A DNA stretch of 64,000 bases from Acanthosepion pharaonis (GCA_903632075.3 CAHIKZ030000129.1:700001-764000), one strand, 5' to 3'. Positions 35,256 to 46,445 are shown, numbered from the stretch's first letter. Program-made: numbers and translations. Notes: generated by a model from the sequence alone, not told the origin.

Positions 35256-35444
35256 TTTCTCTCCAAAGAACAGAACAATCGAATGAAACTTATAGACATC
35301 TGACATGCATTACAATTTTTTCTATGCTTTCTTTTTCGTTGGATTAACACATTAAGCTGTTGTCGTTAGTTTTGGTACATCACAATTGTTTTTTGATAAA
35401 GTTTTAATTATTTTGTAACCGCTTTAATTATGTGCAAGTAACAC

Positions 35445-35690
35445 AATATCCGAGTTCGAATTCCGGTCGAGTTAGTTGCATTCACTTTCAAACAAATACA
35501 CTTGAGATTTATTCTGCTTCCAGACATAGGTTAAGTAGCAGAGCAGACTATGCTCTCTAGCTGTGGTTGGCAACCAGTCTTGGAGGAAGGTAGCTCTGAA
35601 TTCCAAACCAGGGCGTATCCTATACAGACATAGAAAGGATTATGGAGTTCAGAATTAGCTGCAGTACGGAGTTGTAGACACGATGATCTT
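35445..35690 (+). mobile_element. SINE-3 copy, partial head
   Basis: Starts within the tRNA-like part (CGAGTTCGAATTCCGGTCGA, a good B box) and continues GTTAGTTGCATTCACTTTC, a C-poor middle, then GTGGTTGGCAACCAGTCTTG. The last part parallels GGTTGGCCACCAGTCTACAA of the 45.3-kb copy. Confidence 0.7.
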
Positions 35691-35784
35691 AGCTGTGGTT
35701 GATTGTAGTCTTAAAGACAAAGCTTAAAACGAAAGATATCAAGGATAAAAATTTAATGATTTTTGGGTTGTATTTTTTACATAG

Positions 35785-36015
35785 ATTACTTGTGTCTTCT
35801 GTCTATATTTCTGAGATGAGGTATTATGTACACTATTTACATTGCCCGGACTATCATTCTCGTCTTTGTTGCCATATTTATCACAGCGAGCGAAATAAAG
35901 GGTTCAGTTCGACATTCCAACCACCTGAAGAAAGCCGGTGCGTACAACGGCCGAAACGTTGTGATAAATATGGCAACAAAGATGAGGATGATAGTCCGAG
36001 CAATGTAAATAGTTT
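35785..36015. repeat. Head-to-head pLTR copies (inverted repeat)
   Basis: A minus-oriented piece (35805-35890: TCTATATTTCTGAGATGAGG ... TTTGTTGCCATATTTATCAC) faces a plus-oriented pLTR (35885-36010: GCGAAATAAAGGGTTCAGTT, CACCTGAAGAAAGCCGGTGC, GGCCGAAACGTTGTGATAAA, ATGGCAACAAAGATGAGG). The outer ~50-60 bases of both arms are reverse complements. The RT body is missing. Confidence 0.85.
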
Positions 36016-36144
36016 ACTTGTGTCATTTCTCTTTTAATTTCACTTAGGAAGATTCAATTTATTGCGATGTAAATATTTATATATTTTTACCTCTTACTTA
36101 TCATACTTGGTATACTATTGATTATTACAATCAATATATCTTTC

Positions 36145-37450
36145 ACAGCCTACCATTCATCCTTGCTTTGAATATTGCTGCTCCATCTGGTCAGGTACTG
36201 TTGCTATATTTAGAGATTCTTGATGAAATCCAAAGAACAATCTGCAATGTTATTGATCCTAAACTGGCATCTCGGCTTCAGTCACTTTCCCACAGTCGTA
36301 ACGTAGCTTCCTCGTGCATTTTCTATAAATACGTTCATGGTAAATTGTAAGCATTGTAAATATTCATTAGGATTTCATTTTTAAAAATTGTTATTTTAGA
36401 ACCCACTCCCACCCCACAGACAAATTTTACATATGGGAACTAGTTTCATTGGGATTCTGAAGTATTGTGGTAGAAATGGGAAGTAAGAATTTGTTGTTTT
36501 GATGCAAGGAATATTGTAGTTTGTTTAGGTCAGTGTTTGTGGCTAGCTAAGACAAACTGCAGATCAACCTTCCTCCCATCCATTTTGGCCTTGTGCCACA
36601 TTTTTTTGTATTATTACGCAAAAATATTACTTTTCTATTTGGTACCTAGTCATTATGAATTTAAGCGCAGTACTAGATTGGTAGCTAGGTCTCCTCATTT
36701 TATAGTTGAAATGGCTAGATGTAGTCGTAAGTTCTATGCTAACAGTTTCTTCTATTACACTTCATGCTTTTGAACTCCCTTCATGTGGAACAATAAAAGA
36801 TTTATTTATCAAAATTTGAACACGATATTCAAAGGTATGTAAATTTCATAATCGATTTCCCAATGCTTCACAAATGTTCAACATGCGCATGACGTGTGAC
36901 ACGACAAATGTCAAGTCGGTAGTCCAGCTCCTGCGTTGTAGCATGTCTTGCGTAACATTCTCCAGCACCTCAGTGATTCTCTGCTTGAGTTCCGCTAGGT
37001 TTGTAGGAAGATGGTGATAGTGACCTTTCATTTCACATAGTCTCATAGAAAAAATCTCAAGTTGTCAAGTCAGATAGACGTGGTGGCCATTTCAACAATA
37101 TATTGTCATTATCACTGGCACGCCCGATACATTTTCCCTGTTAGATTCTCATTGAGATAAGTCAGCACAGTCAAATTAGTTTTTACACATTTTGTTAAAA
37201 TTTGAGATCATTTGAGTGAGAATTGGCTATTTTATTAGACTTCAAAATAATGTTTTCTTTTTTTCTTTTTTTTTAGAGTGGACATCCTGTGTATTTAGTT
37301 GAAGCCATAAAATTGTGTTCAAAATATTTAGATTTTGGCATTAAATTTGATATGCCGCTAAACAAAATCAACCCGCCTACAAGCACTCAGCACCCCCCCC
37401 ACCGCGTCTTGGTGGCTTTATTGCCTTGCTTGGGGTGAAATAATTTTAAA
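36145..37450 (+). pseudogene. LINE-C fragment broken by two insertions
   Basis: 36168-36350 reads EILDEIQRTICNVIDPKLAS and RLQSLSHSRNVASSCIFYKY then VHGK. Coding similarity resumes only at 36640 with LVPSHYEFKRSTRLVARSPH. The 36350-36640 insert carries a SINE-1 tail scrap (TTTTGGCCTTGTGCCACATT at about 36585). The LINE-C 3' end (CTTGGTGGCTTTATTGCCTT, TTGGGGTGAAATAATTT) appears at 37405-37445, after a second interruption that includes a SINE-2-type tail at 37285-37385. Known continuity comes from the uninterrupted copy at 5.9-6.4 kb. Confidence 0.75.
37285..37385 (+). repeat. SINE-2-type 3' tail
   Basis: GTTGAAGCCATAAAATTGTG, TTTGGCATTAAATTTGATAT and GCCGCTAAACAAAATCAACC. The same tail recurs at 41.8, 42.6, 51.1, 51.6, 58.9 and (minus strand) 63.3 and 63.8 kb. 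Confidence 0.7.
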
Positions 37451-38284
37451 AAATCATTGGGAAGCAGTATGTAATTTTATTTACTTTCCTGGTTTACTTT
37501 TCCTTGCATTATAAAGGTGTCCAGATTTTCTTTTTCGTTGGAATCGCATTAATTTCATTAAAATTCTGTAAAACCAGAAAAATATATTAATATATTTTAT
37601 ATCATTTCGCATCAAGAACTTTAAAAACAAAAATCAAACTAAGTACATCAAATATCAAAATTTATTGCTTGACATTTGAACGTCTTATTTTTATTTTTTT
37701 TATTTTATTTAATTATTTTGGTGATTTTCTATTTTTAGTTTATTTGGAAACACTTAGCGTATAAATATTTACTTGCATTTTATGTTCTTATCATTCACGC
37801 TAAACAGACTAAATTTAAAATTCTATCAATTTTTTTTTTTTATGCATAGTTGCAAACTTCGCTGTTGTCTTTTGTCATGGTACATTGGCGCTCCGCTTTG
37901 ATAACTTTAACTAAATTAAACAAAAACTAAGTATATCAAATATCAAAATTTGAACGTTTTTGTTTGTTTATTCAGATGATTTTTTTTATATTTTAAATTA
38001 TTTAGAACAGGAGTTCTCAATCAGGGGAGGGAATTCCCCCCAGGGTGAATCTCAGAGTTTCAGAGTGAGGAGGTAAAAATCTTCTACTTGTTCTTGTTTT
38101 TTATTTATAGAATTTTATTACTTCAATAACATTCTATTGAATTATACCTCATTGAAGTATGCTTCACTTTATTTATTTAATAATTAGTTATGAATCAAAA
38201 CAAATTACTGTACATGTATATAAGTTTAAAAATCCATCAACATTTTCTATTGCTATTAAATTTGTAAAACTCCTCTATAAAAAA
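37451..38284. other. No gene recognised
   Basis: AT-rich. CAGGAGTTCTCAATCAGGGG at about 38010 resembles a hAT-superfamily inverted end, but a matching partner is not convincing. Confidence 0.45.
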
Positions 38285-40318
38285 AATACCGCCCGGTCGG
38301 CTGGGATTGTATAATAGGCCGACTACACCTCTGCAGAGGGGTAAGAACCGCTCCAATGAAACCACCTGTTTGCCGAGGGTGGTGACCCGTAATGCCTGAG
38401 GACGGAAACCTGGAGACTGAGCAGTCCATAACCTAGGTGAATAAATAGTTATGTGACAGGCAACACTTCTCTTTGGTCTTCACTTGGGCCAGACTGATCA
38501 ATCGGCTGGTCACCTATAAAATTAAGCCCTATATTATCTCACAAACTGATCCCATAACGATGAAACACCCAATACTTTATTATTTTAAAGATGCTAGTGG
38601 CTGAGGGTCAGTCGAATAGAAAGAAACTTTGACCGCTGTTTAATATTAAGGCGTCAGATTTTTGGGGCGCTGTAGCTCAAAATTATCAGAGGCTTAAAGT
38701 TCTCTCATGACAAGAGTATACTGGTAGATACTTGGTAAATTCCCAATAGTAATTGATCTCAGAGAACCAATGAGAAAACATGAAAAAAACAAGTCACATA
38801 GCAAATTTAAATAAAAAAAAAATCTAAAGGAATCTCTCTGGCTGATTCAGAAATAAAAACCGAAACGGAATCCTTTAGATTCATAATAATCGAATCTCTA
38901 GAGGAAACTCATCTGATCAATCAGTCACTATTTTTGATCGAAAAAGTAATTACCAGCAGGGAAAATCTTTGGACAGTGAAAAAACATATGAGAAATGGCA
39001 ATCTACTTATGGATGTGAACAAAAAACTAACACGCCGATAACATACTATAAATGAAATCGTTTCTCAATTTAAAATGTAAAGCTTACCTATACTAAAGAC
39101 ATAACACCTCAAAGGGAGAAATATAGAGTTGTCCCTGACTACACTAGAGGAAATAAATGCACCCTTAGGAAAGCAAGGGGTCACCAACAAAAGAAGGGTA
39201 AGCATAAAAAGGGGCGATCAACAAATTCAAACCACACATATATCTTAGCATTTTATAAACCCTCAATCCCAAAAGAAATAAAAATTTGATTTACGATTGA
39301 GAGGGTTGGACAATACATCCCCAATCTCTTGAGGTGTTTCATGTGTCAGAAGTATGGGAATCACAAGGAGAGCTGCAGAGAAAAAGACCCAGATCATACG
39401 TAGGAAGAGTGTACTCATGTTATTTAATACGATAATTTGCCAAGAGACCCATCCAGCCATCTCGAAATCTTGCTATGCATATTTATGTATAGAGAAAGAA
39501 ATCATGGAGGTGAAGTATAGAAGAGCCATATCTGCCAGAAGCAAGAAAAATAGTGGATTCATATTGTTGTAGAGTGGTTTTCACAGTGGAGGCTTGTATT
39601 TCACTAAGTTGGTCCTAAATTAGGTTCGACGTACAAAACGTTAGGAACTTGAAAATAATAGTTAATGACGCAGCAATCTAGTTGCGGTGGTTGATACTTT
39701 AATGTCCGACATCGACTGACTCACTCAACTCCACTGAGCTCCCTGGCGACTGCTACTACTACTACTTATTATCTGTGGGGGAGTCTATTAACAATAAAAT
39801 AGGTATGTTCTGGTATAACACATATATAAAAGGCCATACTTATACCAATGTGGTTCAGAAGTTGAATTCAATTAGCAGAAATAATAACAACAAAACAGAC
39901 AAATATAGAGCACTCATCGAGAAGTTGGTGCAGCTACGACGAAATGACAGGCCAAAGTTCCAAGAACTTCTAAAAAGAACATAGACAGCTGAAAGCTGCG
40001 AAACAGAATTACTAAATGAATTGTAGGAACCCATTTCAAAACCACATACTACGGCTCAAATACCAACTATACAAAACTCAAAATCACCATCTAAAGCAAT
40101 CCCCATTAAACAAAAATCTCAAAGATCACCAATCCGTCCACTAAATTTCAAAATAGAAATCTCTAGAAAGTCCCCCACAAATCATGACTATGCAACAAAA
40201 ACACCTTTGACGCCCACAAAAAATAAATCCGAGGTCCTAGAGAGAATGGATGATATACCACCATAGAGTTCAAAACAAAAATCAAATCAGTAAAAAAGTA
40301 TAAAACTCAAATAAAAAT
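38285..40318 (+). pseudogene. Jockey-type LINE: 5' region and ORF1 (gag-like) relic
   Basis: 38285-38530 is a GC-richer 5' region (CCGAGGGTGGTGACCCGTAA, GTGACAGGCAACACTTCTCT). ORF1 pieces lie at about 39230-39570: YILAFYKPSIPKEIKI, then RVGQYIPNLLRCFMCQKYGN with HKESCREKDPDH (a CCHC zinc knuckle, CxxCx4HxxxC), a damaged second knuckle, HPAISKSCYAY and KEIMEVKYRRAISAR. This order is that of Jockey-superfamily ORF1 proteins, which bind the element RNA. Stops and frameshifts throughout. Confidence 0.75.
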
Positions 40319-40319
40319 A

Positions 40320-41620
40320 GAAAAGGATATAAAATAATACAATGGAACTGTCGCGTACAAAAGCCAAATTACAATGAATTACTCACGCTAATAACATTGG
40401 ATCCTGATGCTATTTGCCTCCAAGAGACATTTCTAAGAAAAAGATAATGTTAATATCAGAAACTATGAAAAATACAATCACATTCAGAGCCTTTGAACAT
40501 GTAACCATCATAATAAAAAATGACGTACCCCAGAGCAACATTAACCTAAAACAGAATTACAGACAGCTGCCGTGAGAGCTACTTTGCGCAGAACATTCAG
40601 TTTATGTTCTTTATGTATCCCACAGCATGACCAGATAGACCAAGACAAGATGGAAGATTTGATGAAGTAATTACCTAAACCCTTCATTCACCTAGAGAAT
40701 TTTAATAGCTACAATACCGTCTAGGGATCCAAGGAAGCAAAAAAGCGAAAAAATTACTGAAAAAAAATGTCAACCAGGAGTACTGACACACATCGATCCT
40801 GCAACTGGAAGCCTGTCAGCAATTGGCCTAACCGTGTGTGATCCAGCAATTTGCGTAGACTTTACCTGGAGTGTTTACGACGATACATGCAGTAGAGACC
40901 ATTTCCCTATCATCCTGTGGAACCGTGAGATGATCGATGGGCATTCGCCTAGATAGAGCCTGTGCAAGGCCGACTGGGATAAAATCGGAAATTTATGTCG
41001 AGAAAAGCTAACTTGAAATAAAATAGAAACAGCAGAAAATTTAACGGAACACTAATATCAAAAGAATGCCTCTCCCAAAACACAACACCAAGCAGGAGAA
41101 ACAGGCTTTCGTTTGATGATGAATGTAAAGAAATAATTAGATTATGTAAAACAGCACTTCGAAAATTCAACAAAGAACCAACAACCGCCATTCTCATCAC
41201 CGATAAGTTAAATAGAGCAAAGTTCCGTAAAGCAATAAAAGAAGCCAAAAAGGACTATTTGCAAAAATATGTCAGCAAGGTAAATTCTGCTACAAAACCA
41301 AAAGCAATTTGAGAAATGATTATAAAAATTACTATCAAACATCAACGTATACGAGTAAAACATCACACAATAAATAATAGCTGGGTATCGGACAAAAAAA
41401 GTTTATAACAAATATATTGTTTGAAATATAAAAACAAAACTTATTTTTTAAAATGCAAACAACAATCCCAAACTATAAAAGAAAATGCAGAATAAAGCAA
41501 ATTAAATTTCAAAACAAAGAACTTGGAAGATTGCATCCAAACATTCTCTTGGACAGAACTAGAAGACTCTATTAAAATTTCATACAATTCAGCCGTAGGT
41601 TTTGATGCAAGCAATACAGT
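40320..41620 (+). pseudogene. Jockey-type LINE: ORF2 endonuclease and linker
   Basis: Translated pieces in order: IIQWNCRVQKPNYNELLTLI, PDAICLQETFL (apurinic-endonuclease N-terminal motifs with catalytic Asn and Glu), FNSYNTVWGSKEAKK, DPATGSLSAIGLTVCDPAIC, DFTWSVYDDTCSRDHFPII (the SDH motif has become SRDH), then RLSFDDECKEIIRLCKTALR, KFNKEPTTAILITDKLNRAK, FRKAIKEAKKDYLQKYVSKV and ELEDSIKISYNSAVGFDA. These are the EEP endonuclease and the start of the RT region of a Jockey-clade ORF2, with many stops. Confidence 0.85.
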
Positions 41621-41790
41621 TTTGTAAAAAAAATTGCCAGCAATACATTTTTGAAGAAAAAATTACTACCAGCAATACATTATTACTAGTAATACATTCT
41701 TAGAAAAATTATTCCAGCAATACATTTTTGGAAAAAAAATATTACCAGCAAAACTTCTGGAAAAATATTACCAGCAATAAATATCTTGTC
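41620..41790 (+). repeat. Degenerate 30-40-bp tandem repeat
   Basis: Four to five imperfect copies of a CCAGCAATACATTTTTGGAA-type unit. They sit exactly where the Jockey RT core should be. Confidence 0.75.
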
Positions 41791-41840
41791 AGCATTAAAT
41801 AACCCATTGAGGTTGATATGCCGTAAAACAAACCAAACCA
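41785..41840 (+). repeat. SINE-2-type 3' tail
   Basis: CATTAAATAACCCATTGAGG and TTGATATGCCGTAAAACAAA, the shared tail seen at several other places in the window. Confidence 0.7.
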
Positions 41841-41929
41841 AAAATATGCATACTATAGAAATGAATCTGCAGTAATGCATAAATAAGATCAACCGATGAG
41901 CAATAAATAATGGTTTTAGACTTTCAAAA

Positions 41930-42440
41930 AACTAAAACAAAATTCCGGCATTTTTGTAATCCAAAGAAACTGCATAATGATTTAAGATTGCAACTCGAAG
42001 GGAAAAAATCCCAATGGTAGATGACTAAAATGATGGACCGTGGAAATTTTATATACCAATCTTCAAGGAAATCTGCTCTGAAAATGCGTAACCCAACCTT
42101 CCATGAAGATTTGAGATTGGTGCTTGGAGCATTTAGACTATCTCCTGTAGAAACAATGTAGAAGTAAAGGAACCTCCACCAAAACTTAGATGGGACAATA
42201 TAAAACTAAAACAAACCCATTTAAACCCGCATGCAATACCACATTCGATCCAAAACCTTTTCCAACAAAAAAGAAATCCATAAAAACATTTGAACTCCAG
42301 AAGAAACCCATCATTCAAGAAGCAGAAATACCTCTATCTAGAATCCATAATACTATTCACTAAATATACCAATTGGAAATAAATCACTGGAAATAAATTT
42401 GAAACTCTGCAAACTTTCATTGCAAGTATCGTTCATAGAT
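41930..42440 (+). pseudogene. Jockey-type LINE: C-terminal region after the RT
   Basis: Frame pieces YQSSRKSALKMRNPTFHEDL and RLVLGAFRLSPVET match the region downstream of the RT in Jockey-superfamily ORF2 (the LGAFRTSPVESLY motif), followed by decayed residues (NLHQNLD, FSNKKEIHKNI). The RT palm (YADD-type) is missing between here and 41620. Confidence 0.7.
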
Positions 42441-42574
42441 TAGAGTATCTTGATACTAATATGGTATTGTCTGAAAAAAAAGAAGATACGTTATTACACA
42501 AGCCAAAATTGCTACAATTAAGGGTGGCTAAAAACGTATCATAGCCCACTGTATAAAATTAGGTGTAAAATATC

Positions 42575-42705
42575 TGTAGTTGAAGACATAATTGCGTTCA
42601 AAATATATTTAGTTGAAGCCATAAAACTGCGTACAAAATATTTAGACTTGGGCATTAAATAACCCCTAGAGGTTGATATGCCGCTAAACAAAATCAACCA
42701 ACCAA
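42575..42705 (+). repeat. SINE-2-type 3' tail with duplicated 36-bp segment
   Basis: GTTGAAGACATAATTGCGTT and GTTGAAGCCATAAAACTGCG begin two adjacent diverged units, then GGGCATTAAATAACCCCTAG, GTTGATATGCCGCTAAAC and AAAATCAACC. Confidence 0.75.
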
Positions 42706-42869
42706 ATCTATAAAAAATAATCCATGCAAATATATATGTACTAATAGGGAAATGAATAAAGATTTTCAATAATATATGCATATGAAATGTACGTTTTGGG
42801 TCGGACAATCTTGGAAAGGTGGTGGGATATGACATATGGACTTATGGTGTAAAAGTTTCATTGGGTCTT

Positions 42870-42927
42870 TCTTTCTAAATCAGCAGTTCTCAACCTTTTG
42901 GGGTTGACAACTGCTGATTTAGAAAGA
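42870..42927. repeat. 26-bp-arm perfect-type palindrome, hAT-like ends
   Basis: Left arm 42870-42895 (TCTTTCTAAATCAGCAGTTC then TCAACC) is complementary to 42902-42927 with one mismatch; the loop is six bases (TTTTGG). The core CAGCAGTTCTCAACC resembles the inverted ends of hAT (Charlie-like) transposons, so this may be a hAT MITE collapsed to its two ends. Confidence 0.8.
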
Positions 42928-43499
42928 CTTTACTGATAAATATTACACTTGAATTTTATTTTAGTGTTAACTTTAAAATTCTGTCCATGTTCCTTTCTTG
43001 AGTTTTCAAGCTTTGCTGTTTTTCTTTTGTTGTAGTACATCATCACTCCGTGAATATTACATTTGTATGTTTTGAGAAAATGATTTTTCCAGATACAAGT
43101 CCTGTTTAACCCAAAGCATGAGAATAGTTTCATATTTTTCTGAATGATATTTACGCGTAAGTGAATGCAATTTATTTAGATTGGGGATAATATTGTATCT
43201 TAACACACGTTGATTTTTGAAAATCTGTTTTTACCCGTTAAAAATCTTCCGTTTCCTGCAGTTTATGTAGAAATTTTATATTTATTTAATTCTCTCTCTT
43301 TATTAAAAGGCCTTCTAATAGACAGAAATATTGTCATTTAAATGATTTTAAGTTTAGTCTGAACAGGTTCGAAGGCAAGAAACCTTATCTAGAGAAGAGG
43401 CGAAACGTAGATAGAGAAAGAATTATTTTGATTATTCTGTTCCGTTATTAAAATGTCTTTCTGATTTTGAAAAATGCTGACATTTAAATGTATTTAAGT
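42928..43499. other. No gene recognised
   Basis: AT-rich. A GAGGCGAAACGTAGATAGAG stretch at about 43397 resembles the end of a Penelope-type terminal repeat but cannot be confirmed. Confidence 0.4.
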
Positions 43500-43960
43500 A
43501 TCTTCTTCTCTGTGCAGCATCCCCTCAGGACCTGGACGATCGTGGCTCTCTACAACTTCCTATCTCTTGTGGTCCTTAGCTGCTTTTCTCCCTTTGCTAA
43601 GTCTCTCGCTCCCGTTCCCCCGTCCATTCACACAAACTCGTCAGGTAGGTGTCTCGCTGACTTTCCCTATCTCTCTTGGCCTCAGTACGCCCTGTGAGGT
43701 TTACGTTTTACGAATTTTCTTTCCCCATTATGTGTCCAAGGAATTTCATCTGTCTCTACCCGATCCTGAGTATAAGTGTCCATTTTGTTGCCATTTTCCT
43801 CGTTGCTATGTTGCTCCGTCCGTGGAATTCTCAGTATCCTTCTGTAGGACTCAATTTCTGTTACCCCCAGTTTTCTCTTCGTTTCTGGTGAGATTGTCCA
43901 CCATTCACTGTAATATAACAGTGAATGGATATCTAGCACGGAATTTTCTGTTTTTCAGCT
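43500..43960 (-). pseudogene. LINE-A C-terminal region
   Basis: Minus-strand pieces: YYSEWWTISPETKRKLGVTE, IESYRRILRIPRTEQ, MKFLGHIMGKE (frameshifted), GRTEAKRDRESQRDTYLTSL and a final block ending near the family 3' end at 43500-43530. Same order as other LINE-A copies; frameshifted several times. Confidence 0.8.
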
Positions 43961-45334
43961 TTTGGAATGAGATGGATTATATACAGAAAGATAATTATTC
44001 AACCCTGTTTTGTCATTTAAACGCACTTTTCAACGTTTCTATTTAACAGGTTCGAAAGATCCACCTCGTGATTCCTTGGTGATAAATGACCAGGGATTTG
44101 ATTAAATAAAGGATAAATGCCAGCGCGAAGAATGATGATTGCTCGTGTGAGTGTGTGTCTAACTACATGTTATAAAATCTATGTATGTCTGTGATTGTAT
44201 GCGTGTTTACGTCCACCGTGATGTCAATTTCATAAAGTCCATTTATTTTTATTTTTTTCAAAGTTAATATCAATCAAGCAAAGGATAATGAAACTAAATC
44301 ACATAAACCCGTCAAGGATTAACAGTGAAAAACACCAGATGAGGCTTCAATAAAACAAAAATGTAATAATCAACAAGACATTCGGTATAAACATGCAAAT
44401 ACATGAAATAATAATAATAATAATAATAATAATGACAAACCCATAAATAAATGGCTACCCTAATCCCATCCGATTTTAATGCGTTAAAACTTCTTCTTGA
44501 GAAAAAAATTTAAAAAAAATAACGTATGGGCAAACACGTTAAATCAAGATCATATTGAATAGAACCTGGAAGAGGAGAAATTCGGTCCGTATTGTTGTTA
44601 CTGTTTGGCTTTTAATGCATAACACTTTTCCCGCTTAAAACAACATTGCCGTTTAGTGGATATTTGCCCATTAGGTTAATCAATATGCGCTTTACATTTT
44701 ATTAATAGTTGACAATTTCCTCTTTGTCCTGTGTATGCGTCAACACATCCAACAGCATCTAATTTTTCTACTTATTTTTATTATGATTCATGGAGCTTTC
44801 ATATTACTAATAAATGATGGCTTTCGTTGAAGATTAAGTGATAGCAAGTCCGCTATTACTTCAGCATTCTGATTAAACACAGTTTCAAGTCCATCAACAA
44901 CAATACGTACAATTGTCACGTTTGATGTTCCACGATTCTCCCTTTTTTATTTCGTTCCCTCGAAAAATTTTAATATTTTCCCAGTTTTTTGATTGCTCAC
45001 AGTTAATCGATTTGCTGAAACCGCTAAACCCAAGATCTGACATGTCTTCTTTTCTTTCTCTCTAATAACTAGATCTGGTTATCTGGCCTAGAATGAGCTA
45101 TCCGTTTGAATTTCAAGGTCTCGGAGAATTTAACTTTTTTATTCCCTGTGACAGCTTCTATTTTTTTTTAAATTATTTTTAATAAACTTTACGGGACCTG
45201 AGGCGAAAATTAATCGAAGCACAAGCTACGGAGGAGTTATACTCCTAAACGACATTCTCCATTGCATTTAAAAGGGGAGCGTGAGGGTCCATCCTTGATT
45301 ACTGAAGCGTCCCAAAAATGGAAGTACCAAGAGA
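43961..45334. other. No gene recognised; (ATA)n at 44406-44434
   Basis: AT-rich spacer with a short trinucleotide microsatellite. No supported coding or RNA feature. Confidence 0.5.
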
Positions 45335-45660
45335 ACTGGAGATGTACGTTGTGGTGTAATGGATATCGGCTCAGAACGAGAACTCGGAGAGCCAAGTTCG
45401 AACTCCAGTCGGTTTCGTTATATTCACTTTCCTTGTTTGAAAGATATAAATCCATATTTTCTCCCCCCCTCCTCCCAACTATGAATAATTGAATAGCAGG
45501 AAAGGCTTGGTTCTATAGCCTTGGTTGGCCACCAGTCTACAACAGAAAGAAACGACAACGCATTGTGGGGAGGCAAAATCTTCTACCTTGTCAGTCATGA
45601 ATCGAAAGAGACATGATCGCCCAACCGTGTATAATGTAAGACACTTAGATAACTAAAGAC
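45335..45660 (+). mobile_element. SINE-3 copy (tRNA-derived)
   Basis: Head GTTGTGGTGTAATGGATATC (A box), GCCAAGTTCGAACTCCAGTC (B box), GGTTTCGTTATATTCACTTT tail, a C-rich stretch, then GGTTGGCCACCAGTCTACAA. Its tRNA-like part matches the middle of the 5S-headed element at 2.6 kb. Confidence 0.8.
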
Positions 45661-45952
45661 AATTTCCTAGTTACATGTATGCATGTTGGACACCATATTA
45701 ATTATGACCTTGTGACAAACCTTCCATCGTGGGAGAGTATTTAAATAACCTCAGTAATTTCTTTTTTCTTTTTGCATATATTTTTGTTAGATCTGCCATC
45801 AAGGCCTGTTTAAGCTAGTGCGAGGCCTGTAGCATATGTTATAAAGAGGTGCTATTTTTTTTAAATACATATAAATATTTAAAAATAAATTATTTACTAG
45901 CATAGTTATAAAGCTTATAAAACATAGTAAAAAAGTAAAATAGGGAAATAAT

Positions 45953-46445
45953 TATTTACATTATTCAGACTATTGTCCTCATCTTTGTCGCCATATTTAT
46001 TACAACGTTTCGGCCTTTCAATATCTGTCTATATTTCTGAGATGAGGTATTATGTACACTATTTACATTATTCGGACTATTGTCCTCATCTTTGTCGCCA
46101 TATTTATTATAACGTTTTCTGTCCTCAAGGACACATGGCACAGTTGATAGAGGCGTTAGGACCCAAAAAGTATGAGTTCAATACCCGGTTAAGGCAGTGG
46201 AGAACTTTCAGATGGAAATTAACAGGAGATAACTGATAACTGACATCCATTAAACATGGCACGTGGAACTAGAACAGTCTACCCCAGTAAGCGAAATAAA
46301 GGGTTCAGTTCGACATTCCAACCACCTGAAGAAGGCCGGAGCGTACAACTGCCGAAACGTTGTAATGAATATGGCGACAAAGATGAGGACAATAGTCCGA
46401 ATAATGTACATAATATCTCATCTCAGAAATATAGACAGATACTGG
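45953..46445. repeat. Head-to-head pLTR cluster with tRNA-like centre
   Basis: Two minus-oriented pLTR ends in tandem (45953-46015 and 46016-46115) face a plus-oriented pLTR (46116-46445). The terminal 80 bases (46020-46100 versus 46362-46443) are reverse complements. The plus copy begins CCTCAAGGACACATGGCACA and includes a tRNA-like patch (GATAGAGGCGTTAGG, then GAGTTCAATACCCGG), followed by GCGAAATAAAGGGTTCAGTT and CACCTGAAGAAGGCCGGAGC. No RT coding sequence is present. Confidence 0.85.

Noticed and set aside
38005..38355. hAT-type MITE from CAGGAGTTCTCAATCAGGGG to AAGAACCGCTC
   Set aside because: End similarity is short and no 8-bp target duplication was seen; the right part looks like the 5' region of the Jockey-type LINE.
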